Positions 38,970-49,123 of a stretch of DNA of 64,000 bases are shown here, in pieces. The position numbers and the translations under genes are program-made. Numbering within the stretch: position 1 is the stretch's first letter; each line of letters opens with the position of its first letter. The stretch spans positions 1,922,001 through 1,986,000 of the forward strand of contig CP007152.1 of the NCBI GenBank assembly GCA_000831005.1. The letters are read 5' to 3'. A model generated the notes under the pieces. It made no database searches. It was not told the DNA's origin and saw nothing but the letters and a program-made list of their open reading frames with translations. Source of the stretch: Marinobacter salarius. GTDB taxonomy: Bacteria > Pseudomonadota > Gammaproteobacteria > Pseudomonadales > Oleiphilaceae.

Positions 38970-39650
38970 ATGGCCTCCGTGAGGAATGGCATCCCCCTGT
39001 GGTGGCTGGCGCTGGCCGCCACGCTGACGCCGCTGATTACCATTCACGCAACCTTCGCGGTGTCGGTGCTGGAGGGGCATATTTCCTGGTGTATTCCCTA
39101 TTGGGACAGTTGCACGAGCATTAGCCGCACCGGCCGATACGGTACCAGCTATTTCATTTTCAAGGGCACCATGTTGCCGGCGGCGATTCTCGGCATTCTG
39201 TTCTGGGCTCTCAACGGTCGTTGGCTACAGCAGTTGGGTGCCACCAGCCGCGGTCGGCCCTGGATTCCCTGGCTAGGCTTCGTCGCGTGTACGTCGCTGG
39301 CTGCATACACACTGGCTTTGGGGCACGAAGGGGGCGGTTTCAATCTGATTCGCCGGATAGGTGTCGTGCTGTATTTTTCGCTGACGTTCATTGCACAGTT
39401 GCTGATCAGCTCGGCCCTGAAGGGACACCCGCGATGGCATGCCAGTGGCAAGCGACTGTTGTGGCTGTGTGAGCTGATACTGGCGGTGGGTATTCTATCG
39501 GTTATCCTCACAGCCGTTGTGCCAGGGGTGTACAGCCAGATAGACGACGCCTTCGAGTGGATTTTGGCGTTTTTGATCAATCTTCATGCGATATGGGTCG
39601 CGGTATTGTGGAAACAGAGCCATTTCCGGGCGAGGCTGTGGGCCGAGTAG
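38970..39650 (+). CDS. Polytopic membrane protein, possibly Frag1/DRAM/Sfk1-like
   Basis: A 226-residue protein with about six predicted membrane helices (for example GIPLWWLALAATLTPLITIH, MLPAAILGILFWALNG, LLWLCELILAVGILSVILTA). The first loop holds WCIPYWDSCTSISRTGRYG, whose CIPYxDSCTSIS pattern resembles the Frag1/DRAM/Sfk1 family, as does the overall layout. No catalytic motif is visible. It is divergent from pelA across 140 bp. Function unknown. Confidence 0.65.
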   Translation: MASVRNGIPLWWLALAATLTPLITIHATFAVSVLEGHISWCIPYWDSCTSISRTGRYGTSYFIFKGTMLPAAILGILFWALNGRWLQQLGATSRGRPWIPWLGFVACTSLAAYTLALGHEGGGFNLIRRIGVVLYFSLTFIAQLLISSALKGHPRWHASGKRLLWLCELILAVGILSVILTAVVPGVYSQIDDAFEWILAFLINLHAIWVAVLWKQSHFRARLWAE

Positions 39651-39658
39651 TCCCGGGG

Positions 39659-40388
39659 TCAGAGCGACATCAGCCCGCGAACCAGTGCCGCCACACCCGC
39701 AACGGCGGCGATGCCAAGAATGACCGGCCTCAGTCCGTCAAAAGGCATGCGGTTGACCAGCTTGCCGGAAAGCCAGAAGCCGATGAGAACCCCCGGAAAG
39801 GTGACCGCAAACAACTGCAGCTCTCGCTGCCCCAGGTAGCCGGAAACCAGCAGGGCGGCAATACTGAAAAAACTCGCCACCAGGAAGAAGGCCGACATAT
39901 TGGCTCGCACCAGCGGCCCCTTCTGGTTCTGGTAGATCAGTGCAATCGGTGGGCCGCCAACGGCGGTAATGGTTCCCATGTAGGTCGAGGCAGCGCCGGC
40001 CAGGATACTGTTGCGAGCGTTCAGGGCAGGTCGCAAACCACCTGCGCTCAGTACTACGCCAATCAGGATCAGAACGCCGAACGCCAGCTCGAATCCCGCG
40101 GGTGAAATCAGCATCAGCGTGATCCCGGCCAGGATCATACCGCCAACGCCCCCGCCAATGGCAAAGCGCACTTCGCGGACCTGCAAGGCGCCCCGGTTCC
40201 GCAGCAGCATGAAAATCGTCAGCACCACGCGTTCAGAACCAGCGGCGCCGGTATCAGTATGGGCTGATCAGGAACAGCAATGGTGCCGCCAGCGTACCGA
40301 TGCCATAACCTGCCACGCCCTGCAAACAGGCGCCGGCCAGCAACGCCAGGTTAGCAAGGAGTATCTGCAGCAGGGAGAGGTCAGTCAC
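39659..40388 (-). CDS. TSUP-family (TauE/SafE) membrane permease; two apparent frame breaks
   Basis: After repair it is a protein of about 243 residues with seven or eight membrane helices. The N terminus reads LLAGACLQGVAGYGIGTLAA and a second repeat contains GAASTYMGTITAVGGPPIAL, the paired TSUP signature seen in sulfite/sulfonate exporters. Breaks near 40260 and 40232 are each explained by one lost base. The start is a GTG at 40388 (VTDLSLLQILL), chosen as the best in-frame start, with a poor ribosome-binding site. Substrate unknown. It converges on the membrane protein at 38970 with an 8-bp gap. Confidence 0.78.
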
Positions 40389-40528
40389 AATTGGGCTACT
40401 CGATCAGGTCAGTTGATGATTGTTGATAGCACAGCCGCAGGGCAACTAAAACTGTTAAAATGAATCATTTACGTGTCCTGGGTCTGCCGGGTCCGTGAAC
40501 AGCACTAACCGGCGATAAGGACGACCCG

Positions 40529-40987
40529 ATGGCGCCAGAGATTACCCCGGACGACTGCCCCTGTGGCAGCCGCCAACCGTACAGTACTTGTTGCGAGCCA
40601 TGCCATCAGGGCAAACCGGCATCCTCACCGGAAGCCCTTATGCGATCTCGCTACAGCGCATTTGTACTGAATCTGACGGACTATCTGAAAGCCACATGGC
40701 ACACCAGCACCCGGCCCCAAGACCTTGATCTGACCGAGGCGCCGAAGTGGGTGTCGCTGCAGGTACTGTCGTCAGATGAAGGTGAACACGAAGGCACGGT
40801 GCACTTTCGCGCCCTTTACCGGGCAGGCGGCGGCTGGGGGTATCTGGAAGAGAACTCCCGCTTCGTCCGCGACGATGAGCGCTGGTACTACGTGTCCGGC
40901 GATACGCGCGAAGGGACCCTCAAGCCTGGCCGGAACGAATCCTGCCCCTGCGGAAGTGGCAGAAAATACAAGGCCTGTTGTCTGTGA
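40529..40987 (+). CDS. YchJ-family (UPF0225) SEC-C zinc-binding protein
   Basis: A 152-residue protein with SEC-C motifs at both ends: CPCGSRQPYSTCC near residues 10-22 and CPCGSGRKYKACC at the C terminus. The central NTF2-like domain (RSRYSAFVLNLTDYLKATWH) is the YchJ signature. The family is widespread but poorly understood; zinc binding is expected. Its stop overlaps the GTG start of the next gene. Confidence 0.88.
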   Translation: MAPEITPDDCPCGSRQPYSTCCEPCHQGKPASSPEALMRSRYSAFVLNLTDYLKATWHTSTRPQDLDLTEAPKWVSLQVLSSDEGEHEGTVHFRALYRAGGGWGYLEENSRFVRDDERWYYVSGDTREGTLKPGRNESCPCGSGRKYKACCL

Positions 40988-41852
40988 AACATGCTACGTC
41001 TGATGCAGCAAAAGGCGTGGGTTTCGGCCTGGCCGCCTATACCTTGTGGGGCTGTTTCCCCATTTACTTCGCGCTTTTCGAGGGTGTGCCCTCTTACGAG
41101 GTGCTGGTTCACCGGATCGTCTGGTCCTGTGTTTTTCTCGCCATCGTGGTGAGCTTCCTGGGGCGCTGGAAACCCATCACTGCTGCGTTGGCACGCCCTA
41201 AAAAGCTTGGTTTCGTATTCGGCTGTGCGGTATTCATTGCGCTGAACTGGGGGGTCTATATCTATGCCGTGGAAACCCGTCATGTGCTCCAGGCGAGCCT
41301 GGGGTATTTCCTCACGCCCCTGGTGAATGTCGGTCTGGGCATGCTGGTGCTGCGTGAGAGCATTACCCGACTGCAAATTGTGGCGGTTGCATTGGCGACC
41401 ATCGCCATCCTTTATCAGCTTTTTCTGTTGGGCGTGGTGCTTGGATCACCCTGGTACTTGCGTTCAGCTTCGGCACCTACGGCCTGCTTCGAAAGCAGGT
41501 GGAGCTGGATGGTCTTTCGGGCCTGTTTGTTGAGACGCTGCTTCTGCTACCGGTCGGCCTGCTGGCTCTCGGGTTTCTGGGCTCTGCCGGAGAATCCCAC
41601 TTCAATGACAACATCACCATTGCATTGCTTTTGATGTCCAGCGGTATCGTCACGGCCATCCCCCTGTTGTTCTTCGCCGGTGCAGCCCGCCGGCTGCGCC
41701 TGGCAACCGTGGGCTTTTTGATGTACATCAACCCCACGCTGCAGTTCTTCATCGCGCTGTTTGTGTTTGATGAACCCATGAGTGGGGAGAAGCTGGCGAG
41801 CTTCGTGATGATCTGGGTGGCGCTGGGGCTTTATTCCTGGTCGGCTGGATAG
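40984..41852 (+). CDS. RarD-type EamA/DMT-superfamily permease; one apparent frame break
   Basis: Ten membrane helices of the drug/metabolite-transporter type. GFGLAAYTLWGCFPIYF, LVHRIVWSCVFLAIVVS and LGYFLTPLVNVGLGMLVLRE are RarD-like. After a break near 41450, where one base seems lost, the protein continues PWITLVLAFSFGTYGLLRKQ and VGFLMYINPTLQFFIALFVF. Repaired length is about 289 residues. The GTG start overlaps the ychJ stop, so the two are coupled. In Pseudomonas, RarD relatives have been linked to chloramphenicol sensitivity; the substrate is unknown. Confidence 0.87.
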
Positions 41853-41855
41853 GGC

Positions 41856-41871
41856 GTGGGATGAATCCCAC
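41856..41871. terminator. Short stem between convergent rarD-like and SixA-CHAD genes
   Basis: Perfect arms GTGGGAT and ATCCCAC flank GA just after the rarD-like stop. There is no T-run, so it is a weak candidate for a bidirectional terminator. Confidence 0.35.
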
Positions 41872-41900
41872 CCCCAAATAGTGGGTTGCCTAGTGGGTTG

Positions 41901-43262
41901 TCAGGCAATACCGCCGAGGGTCAGTATGTCAGCCCGTACGCGATGTTTCTCCACGGCAAGGTCTGAAATCAGCGTGTTCAGGCCCGCCACGGGCGCCAGC
42001 ATGTCCGGCTCCGTGGCAATGCTGTTGCGAAAGGCCAGCAGCATGTCAATCTGCACGTGCAGGTCCTGAAAGTCTCCGAACCGTTGTTGTCGATGTTTTA
42101 ATGGCCTGAGCCTGTCGTGAAACGCCGGTTTGTTCAACTCGGCCAGGTAGCGTATGCGTTTCAGCCGTTTGCGCAGGTCGTGAAAGTGATCGTCCGGGGA
42201 CTGTTCGTTCAGTTGCCGCGCCACGGCGTCGTGCTTGTGTATGTGCTTTTTCAGGGCTTTGTGGATGTCTTCGATAGCCAGTTTCCGGGTTATCTTCTTC
42301 AAGTGGCGGGAGGTGATAAGCTGGTACCACTCATCCATGTCTTTGCGGTATTGGCCGCTGCTCAGGCGTTTGGTCAGCTCCTGGTGTTCAATGTCTGCCA
42401 GGTTGGCAAAATAGCTGCGGGCGCCGGAGCTCACCAGGGCCAACCGGGTATCTTCCTCCAGTGGCCATTGCGCCAGGTCACCCAGTAGCACGTGAAGGTC
42501 TCTGAGCCGGCTGGTGGCTTGGCCATGCCGTTTCAGACTCTTGACGGCCTTGCGTAAATCGCTGTCACCACTGATGTCGACAACTGCTTCGGCGATGGCC
42601 CGGCTGCGGCGAATGGCAATACGGTACTGATGCAGAAACTCGTCGTCGTACCCCTGCAATACGCCCGGTTCCAGATCCCTGATGCGTTGATACTGGTGTA
42701 ACAGCGATTCCGGGATGTGCCATGCCAGCGGAGAGTGCTCGTCGATACGGATTTTCGTCCTTTTGCGATGAAACTGCTCATAGCTGACGTCTTTGGGCGT
42801 CAGGAACCGTTCAAGCCGGCCCCTGTTCTTGCCGATCTCGCACCAGTGCTCTATGGGCAGGGTGATGTGCATGTAGCTGCACGTGGGGAAGGTGTCGGGT
42901 GCGTGCTTCAGCAGTAAGCCTGCCAGATCCTCCAGCGCAGGGTTGTGGCCAACCAGGGTAATGCTGTCTTCGTTCCGGTCGCGCAGCCAGTCGAGCACGA
43001 CCTCATGGTTAAACGTGTATAGAACAGGCGCCAGTTTGACGGCGTGTTGATGGTTGCTCGGGATCAGGCCTTCCAGGGTTTGTTGTGCGCGGGTGGCATT
43101 GCTGCAGTAGACCGTTCCATCGAACGCCCCATCCGCACGGATTGCCCTGCTCATGGGAGCCAGCTGTTTCAGGCCCCGGTTGTTGAGGGGGCGCTGGTGA
43201 TCACGAAGGCCATCATCGGCCCAGCTGGATTTGGCGTGGCGAATCAAATAGAGGTGTTTCAT
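41901..43262 (-). CDS. SixA-like histidine phosphatase fused to a CHAD domain
   Basis: A 453-residue two-domain protein. Residues 1-150 form a phosphoglycerate-mutase/SixA-type phosphatase with the catalytic YLIRHAKSSW near residue 5, RAQQTLEGL and the second catalytic His in TLVGHNPALEDLA near 105. Residues of about 185-445 form a CHAD domain with its paired basic helices HQYRIAIRRSRAIAEAV and HFHDLRKRLKRIRYLAELNK. CHAD domains bind polyphosphate. Most stand alone or follow a CYTH domain, so this fusion suggests a phosphatase that acts on, or is localised by, polyphosphate. That role is inferred. The 267-bp gap beyond its start holds no recognised gene. Confidence 0.88.
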   Translation of the reverse strand: MKHLYLIRHAKSSWADDGLRDHQRPLNNRGLKQLAPMSRAIRADGAFDGTVYCSNATRAQQTLEGLIPSNHQHAVKLAPVLYTFNHEVVLDWLRDRNEDSITLVGHNPALEDLAGLLLKHAPDTFPTCSYMHITLPIEHWCEIGKNRGRLERFLTPKDVSYEQFHRKRTKIRIDEHSPLAWHIPESLLHQYQRIRDLEPGVLQGYDDEFLHQYRIAIRRSRAIAEAVVDISGDSDLRKAVKSLKRHGQATSRLRDLHVLLGDLAQWPLEEDTRLALVSSGARSYFANLADIEHQELTKRLSSGQYRKDMDEWYQLITSRHLKKITRKLAIEDIHKALKKHIHKHDAVARQLNEQSPDDHFHDLRKRLKRIRYLAELNKPAFHDRLRPLKHRQQRFGDFQDLHVQIDMLLAFRNSIATEPDMLAPVAGLNTLISDLAVEKHRVRADILTLGGIA

Positions 43263-43529
43263 CCGTGCCCCTGAAACTGGTTTTATTGGGCCAGGTTTGA
43301 TGAATCGGACGTTTGGGGCTAGACCTTTAGTCTAACGCTGGTTCAAGTCCATCCGCTACCGGCCGTTAAGACTTTTAACAATAAAAGCAAATGCATGAAT
43401 GAGTTGTGGCAGTGTCGCAGCTTTACACCCCGAAGTCGCACACACCGGTATTACAAACTGGAACACACCCTGGGTGCCCGGTTGTGGATAATTACGCTGA
43501 ACATTTGATCTCATACGGAGAACTTCTTG

Positions 43530-45204
43530 ATGACATTGCTGAGCCGGTTACGCATTCGTTCCCGTCTTCTGCTGGGCGTTCTGATCCCGGTAGTAATAAC
43601 GGCGGCAACCCTTGCCTGGATTACGGTCGCCCAGATCAAAAGCGGTGGTGAGGCTGAGCTTGAGCGCCTTGAAGCAAGTTTGCTTGAGGCACGAAAGGAA
43701 GGTGTAAAGAACCTTGTGGATACTGCGCGCTCTCTGGTTTTGAACGCCAAGAACAATCCGGATCTTTCGGATCGCGAAGCAAGGAGGAAGCACGGAAGCG
43801 TCTGCGTTCAATCAGGTACGAGGGCGGAAACTATGTTTTCGCATATGCTCGCGACCTGGAAAATCTGGCCTACGCCCCCGACCCTTCTCGCGAAGGCCCC
43901 ACAACCAATCCAGACGTGCAGAAACTGGTTCGGTCACTGTTCAATGCGGCCGAGGATGGTGGTTTTTTCGGTTACGACTGGCCCAATCCAGAGTCAGGCG
44001 AGGTAGAACCAAAGGTGTCTTATTCAACGATTATTCCAGATTGGGACTGGATGATTGGCACTGGCGTTTATGTCACTGACATTGACCGGGTTGTTTCTGC
44101 CGCTCGCGCGGATATTGAAGCGGAGATAGCCGAAACCCTCGGTTTTATCGTTCTGGTTACGGTGGTTGTGGTGATTATCGCACTGCTCATCGGCATGTTT
44201 GTCGGCCGTACGGTAACGAAGCCGCTGAACACCGTTATTGCCATGATGAAGGACATCGCCGAGGGTGAGGGCGACCTCCGCCACCGTCTGCCGGACGAAG
44301 GAAACGACGAACTCGCCGAGCTTGGGCGTCGCTTCAACGCCTTCGTGGTGAAAATCCAGGACACCATCCGCGATGTCGGCGCGACCACTGACCAGGTTGC
44401 CTCGGCCGCGGAAGAGCTCAGCCGTGTTGCCAATGAAACCCGTGCGTCGGTGCAGGAACAGGGTTCGGAAACCGATCAGATTGCCTCCGCCATTAATGAG
44501 ATGGCGGCCACGATCCAGCAGATTTCCGGCAATGCCAACTCGGTGGAAAGCGCCGCCTCTGACGCCGACAGGCTTGCACGGGATGGCGGCGAGACCATTG
44601 CCAACGCACAGGCGTCCGTCAATCAGTTGTCGGAGGAGATTGAATCCAGCTCTGGCCGTATCAGTAATCTGGCTGAGAAAACCGACGAGATTACCCAGGT
44701 GCTGGACGTCATCCACGCCGTCACTGACCAGACCAACCTGCTGGCCCTCAACGCAGCCATTGAGGCCGCCCGGGCCGGTGAGCATGGCCGTGGTTTCTCG
44801 GTGGTTGCCGATGAAGTCCGCCAGCTGGCCAAACGCAGTGCGGAATCCGCTGATCAGATTCGCGGTATGATTGACGGCTTCGTGACCGAGTCCCGCGCAG
44901 CGTGGAGCGGATGGATGCGTCCCGCCAACGCTCCAGCGAAACGGTTGAGCGCATTAACCACGCCACTGACGCCCTGCGCACCATTGAGAAGTCTGTGGGC
45001 CATATTCATGATCAGGTGACCCAGATTGCCACCGCGGCGGAACAGCAAAGCCAGGTGGCCGAGGAAATCAACCAGAACGTGGTGCGCATCGTGGACGCGG
45101 CGCAGCGTAGCGATACTGGTGTGAACCAGACCAACGAGGCGAGCCACGAGTTGGCGCGGCTTGGTGAGAGTCTGCGTGAGCTGGTAGGCCAGTTCAAGGT
45201 ATAG
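43530..45204 (+). CDS. Methyl-accepting chemotaxis protein with single-Cache sensor; two apparent frame breaks
   Basis: After repair it is about 558 residues. A membrane helix ([20 protein letters not shown]) precedes a periplasmic sCache_2-type domain ([36 protein letters not shown]). A second helix ([19 protein letters not shown]), a HAMP domain and the signalling domain follow, with the hairpin tip [24 protein letters not shown] sequence and [20 protein letters not shown]. Breaks near 43783 and 44900 are each explained by one lost base. The family's sCache_2 domains often bind small organic acids. The TRAP binding-protein gene starts 102 bp downstream. ATG 43530 follows GGAGAACTTCTTG. Confidence 0.88.
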
Positions 45205-45306
45205 AACCGTTGCTTCTGGTCGGTCGACGATTGGCGTCAGCGGCCAGCAAGCTATGATGTGGGCGATCTGATCCGACCACTACAAAAAACGGAACCTGAC
45301 CTCGCT

Positions 45307-46376
45307 ATGACTATTCGCAAATCTTTCATGACCGTCCTGGCATTGGTGTTCGCGCTGGCAAGCGCGTCGCTGTCGGCCCAGGAAACCTATACGCTTCGCC
45401 TCGCAGAAACCTGGGGGCCAACTCTCCGATTCTGGGTGAAACAACGCGCCACATGGCCTCGATGGCTGAGAAGATGTCGGGCGGCCGCCTGCAGTTCCGC
45501 ATTGACTCATCCAACAAGCACAAGGCGCCATTCGGTATTTTCGATATGGTGAAGGCGGGCCAGTACGATATGGGGCATACCGCCTCGTATTACTACAAAG
45601 GCTCGATTCCCAATGCCATGTATTTCACCACCGTTCCCTTCGGGATGATTGCACCTGAGCAATACGCCTGGTTTTACTACGGTGGCGGCATGGAATTGAT
45701 GGAAAAGGTATATCGTCCCCATGGCTTGCTGTCGTTCCCCGGTGGCAATACCGGCAACCAGATGGGTGGCTGGTTCCGCGAGGAAATCAACAGTGTTGAG
45801 GACCTCCAGGGTTTGAAAATGCGCACACCCGGGTTCGCCGGCGAAGTGATGTCCGAAGTGGGCGTTGCGGTGACCAACATCCCCCCCGGGGAGCTCTACA
45901 GCGCGCTGGAGCGAGGCACGATTGACGCTCTGGAGTGGGTCGGCCCGGCACTGGATTTTCAGATGGGCTTCCATCAGATCGCAAAGTACTACTACTCCGG
46001 CTGGCAGGAGCCTGGCGCTGAAGTTCAGTTCCTGATTAACGAGAAAACCTGGAACAAGCTTCCCGAAGAGCTCCAGGAAGTACTGCGGGTGGCTATGCGG
46101 ACCGCCGCCTACGACATGTACATCCAGAGCATGCATGAAAGTGGCGTGGCCTGGGATCGTATGAAGGAAGACTATCCGGATGTCACCCATAAAACCTTCC
46201 CGCCAGAGGTCATTGAAGCGCTTCGTGATGCCACAGAGAAGCTGTTGGCCGAAGAGGCGGAGAAGGATGAACTGGCACGGGAAATCATCACTTCCCAGCA
46301 GGATTATCTGAAGCAGGTTCGTCAGTGGACCAACATTTCCGATAAGGCCTATCTGAACAGCGTTTCGGGTGAATGA
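45307..46376 (+). CDS. Orphan TRAP-type DctP solute-binding protein; one apparent frame break
   Basis: A periplasmic DctP-family protein of about 356 residues after repair, with signal peptide [20 protein letters not shown]. Family segments are [15 protein letters not shown], the ligand-carboxylate loop [20 protein letters not shown] with its conserved Arg, and [20 protein letters not shown]. These resemble TRAP proteins for 2-oxo or aromatic acids. The frame breaks near 45420 (one base lost; repaired WGPNSPILGE). No DctQ or DctM lies adjacent. Instead the stop overlaps the potA start (ATGA), which couples a TRAP binding protein to an ABC transporter. Confidence 0.87.
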
Positions 46377-47503
46377 AAGAGACGCTTCTCTCGTTGAAAA
46401 ACGTCTCCAAGGCGTTTGACGACAAAACCGTGTTGAACTCGCTGGACCTGGACATCCTGGACGGCGAGTTCATCACCCTTCTGGGGCCGTCGGGTTGCGG
46501 CAAAACCACCCTGCTGCGCCTGATGGCGGGTTTTGAGCAGCCAGACACCGGGGCAGTCAGCCTGTCTGGCCATGACATTACCCATGCCGCCCCCGAACAC
46601 CGCCCCCTGAATACCGTGTTCCAGAACTATGCGTTGTTTCCCCATATGTCGGTGTACGACAACGTCGCCTATGGCCTGAAGATGGAGAAACGGCCCAGGG
46701 ACGAAATTCGCCAGCGCGTGGATGAAGTGCTTGCCATGGTGCAACTGCAGGATTTCGCCCGCCGCAAACCGCATCAACTCTCTGGTGGACAGCAGCAACG
46801 GGTGGCCATTGCCCGTGCCGTGGTCAAGCGTCCGCAACTTCTGTTGCTGGATGAGCCTCTGTCTGCGCTTGACTACAAGTTGCGCCGGACCATGCAGGTG
46901 GAGTTGAAGCGACTGCAACGGGAGCTGGGCATCACGTTTGTATTCGTGACCCACGATCAGGAAGAAGCCCTGTCGATGTCGGACCGGGTGGTGGTCCTGA
47001 AAGACGGCGCGATTCAACAGCTGGGTACGCCCCGGGAAATCTATGAGCGGCCCGCCAATCTCTTTACGGCGCGCTTCGTCGGGGAGACCAACCTCTTTCC
47101 GGGATATCTGACCTCGGTTGAAGATACTGGCATTACCCTGGATATCCTGGGCCTGAGCCGTACCCTTCAGAAGCCCGGGTTTACGCTGCGCAAAGGTGAG
47201 CAGGTGAATGTCCTGCTGCGTCCGGAGGATATTCGTGTGCTGGCTCCTGAAGACGAAAAGGGTCTGGCCGGCAGGATTGTGGAGCGAAACTACAAGGGCA
47301 GCACGCTGGACTCAGTGATTCATCTTGAGGACGGTACTGAAGTGCTGGCCAGTGAGTTTTTTGATGAGGACGATCCTGCCTTTGACTATAAACTGGGCGA
47401 GCCCGTGCGGGTCAGTTGGGTCGACGGCTGGGAATGGTTGTTGCCGGTTGAACTGGAGCCCGTCAACAACGACGCAGAAGAAGGGCTGAGTACGAATGCA
47501 TAG
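46373..47503 (+). CDS. potA: Spermidine/putrescine ABC transporter ATPase
   Basis: A 376-residue ABC ATPase with a C-terminal TOBE domain. Motifs are Walker [12 protein letters not shown] (near residue 39), Q-loop [10 protein letters not shown], signature [14 protein letters not shown] and Walker [13 protein letters not shown], followed by the H-loop [22 protein letters not shown] opens the TOBE region, as in PotA. It energises the PotBC permease from the cytoplasm. Both ends overlap neighbours (ATGA with the TRAP gene; 8 bp with potB). Confidence 0.92.
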   Translation: MKETLLSLKNVSKAFDDKTVLNSLDLDILDGEFITLLGPSGCGKTTLLRLMAGFEQPDTGAVSLSGHDITHAAPEHRPLNTVFQNYALFPHMSVYDNVAYGLKMEKRPRDEIRQRVDEVLAMVQLQDFARRKPHQLSGGQQQRVAIARAVVKRPQLLLLDEPLSALDYKLRRTMQVELKRLQRELGITFVFVTHDQEEALSMSDRVVVLKDGAIQQLGTPREIYERPANLFTARFVGETNLFPGYLTSVEDTGITLDILGLSRTLQKPGFTLRKGEQVNVLLRPEDIRVLAPEDEKGLAGRIVERNYKGSTLDSVIHLEDGTEVLASEFFDEDDPAFDYKLGEPVRVSWVDGWEWLLPVELEPVNNDAEEGLSTNA

Positions 47504-48356
47504 GGTGTTACAGCAGCCCTTCAAAACCGCAGTGCTGATTCTGGTCTGGGGCTGGTTGTTGCTTCTTGTGCTCACCCCGAACCTACTGGTGGTGGGTGCC
47601 AGTGTGATGACACGAGACCCCGGCACCTTCCTCTCGTTGCCGCTGAACCTGGACAGTTACCGGCAGTTGTTCGACCCGCTGTACCTGGACGTGTTCCTGA
47701 ACTCCCTCTACATGGCCGGCATGACGACCGTCTTCTGCCTGCTGATAGGATATCCCTTTGCCTGGGCATTATCGGGCCTGGGCAAACAGCGCCAGATGCT
47801 GCTGATTTTCCTGTTGATTGTGCCTTTCTGGACCAATTCCCTGGTGCGCACCTACGCCCTGAAACTGCTGCTGGCCACCAACGGCCTGATCAACAATGCA
47901 CTCATGGGGTTGGGGCTGATCGACGAGCCGCTGAGAATGCTCTACACCGAAGGTGCTGTGATCATCGGGCTGGTATACCTGCTGCTGCCGTTCATGATCC
48001 TGCCTCTGTACTCCGTGTTCGATGACCTGAGGAAAGAGCTGCTGATGGCCTCGCACGACCTGGGAGCGGGCAAGCTTTCGACGTTCCTGTACGTGACGAT
48101 ACCCCTGACCTTGCCGGGCGTGCTGGCGGGCGTGATGCTGGTGCTGTTGCCTGCCATGGGCCTGTTCTTCGTGGCGGACATACTGGGTGGTTCCCGCAAT
48201 CTGCTGGTCGGCAATGTCATCAAGAACCAGTTCCTGGACGCCCGTGACTGGCCCTTCGGTGCCGCCGCCAGCATTCTGTTGACGGTTGCCATGGCTGTCC
48301 TGCTGTTTGCGCACCGGCTCAGCCAGCGGCGGCTCGGTGAGGAGGCCAGGGCATGA
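47496..48356 (+). CDS. potB: Spermidine/putrescine ABC transporter permease PotB
   Basis: A 286-residue inner-membrane permease with six helices and the EAA-loop segment [20 protein letters not shown] that contacts the ATPase. [20 protein letters not shown] and [17 protein letters not shown] match PotB. The start overlaps potA and the stop overlaps potC (ATGA). Confidence 0.9.
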   Translation: MHRVLQQPFKTAVLILVWGWLLLLVLTPNLLVVGASVMTRDPGTFLSLPLNLDSYRQLFDPLYLDVFLNSLYMAGMTTVFCLLIGYPFAWALSGLGKQRQMLLIFLLIVPFWTNSLVRTYALKLLLATNGLINNALMGLGLIDEPLRMLYTEGAVIIGLVYLLLPFMILPLYSVFDDLRKELLMASHDLGAGKLSTFLYVTIPLTLPGVLAGVMLVLLPAMGLFFVADILGGSRNLLVGNVIKNQFLDARDWPFGAAASILLTVAMAVLLFAHRLSQRRLGEEARA

Positions 48357-49123
48357 ATCGCTGGCTGCCGAAAACCTATCTCACCCTGGTGTATGTGTTG
48401 CTCTACCTGCCGATCCTGGTGCTGGTGGTGTTTTCGTTTAACAGTTCCCGCACCGGGTACCGCTGGGGCGGGCTCAGTCTGCAATGGTACGAGTCGCTGT
48501 TCAATAACCACGCCATGGTCCAGGCCATGTGGAATTCCCTCTGGCTGGCACTGGCGGCGGCCACGGTATCGACCATTATTGGCGCGCTGACAGCGTTGGC
48601 TCTTCACCGGTATCGCTTTCGTGGCAAGCGTGTGCTGCGCGGGATGCTGTTTGTGGTGATGATGTCGCCCGAGATTGTATTGGCCATCTCTTTGCTGGCG
48701 TTGTTCCTGTTGGTGGGCCTGCAACTGGGGTTTGTCTCTCTTCTGCTGGCCCACGTTACCTTCTGCCTGCCATTTGTGGTGATCACCGTAATGGCACGAT
48801 TGAGCGGGTTCGATGAAAGCCTGCCCGAAGCGGCGCGGGATTTGGGCGCCAATGATTTCACCATGACCCGCACGGTACTGATTCCGGTAATCATGCCAGC
48901 ATTGCTGGCTGGATGGCTGTTGGGCTTCACCCTGTCACTGGACGATGTGGTGGTGAGCACCTTTGTGAGTGGTCCCAGCTATGAAATTCTACCACTTCGC
49001 ATCTACTCTATGGTGCGTGTGGGCCTTAAGCCGGAAGTGAATGCCCTGGGCACCCTGCTGCTGGTGTTTTCCCTGGCAATGTTGATGCTGTCCCAATGGA
49101 TACTGACAAGGAGCAAACGATGA
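48353..49123 (+). CDS. potC: Spermidine/putrescine ABC transporter permease PotC
   Basis: A 256-residue permease with six helices. The start region VYVLLYLPILVLVVFSFNSS and the EAA loop ESLPEAARDLGANDFTMTRT are typical of PotC. SLDDVVVSTFVSGPSYEILP is the conserved PotC segment before the last helices. It overlaps potB by four bases and potD by four bases. Confidence 0.9.
   Translation: MNRWLPKTYLTLVYVLLYLPILVLVVFSFNSSRTGYRWGGLSLQWYESLFNNHAMVQAMWNSLWLALAAATVSTIIGALTALALHRYRFRGKRVLRGMLFVVMMSPEIVLAISLLALFLLVGLQLGFVSLLLAHVTFCLPFVVITVMARLSGFDESLPEAARDLGANDFTMTRTVLIPVIMPALLAGWLLGFTLSLDDVVVSTFVSGPSYEILPLRIYSMVRVGLKPEVNALGTLLLVFSLAMLMLSQWILTRSKR

Noticed and set aside
43319..43340. A short TAGAC/GTCTA inverted repeat upstream of the chemoreceptor gene
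   Set aside because: Arms of only five bases with no T-run or neighbouring stop are expected by chance. I also saw no sigma28-type promoter in the 43263-43529 gap.
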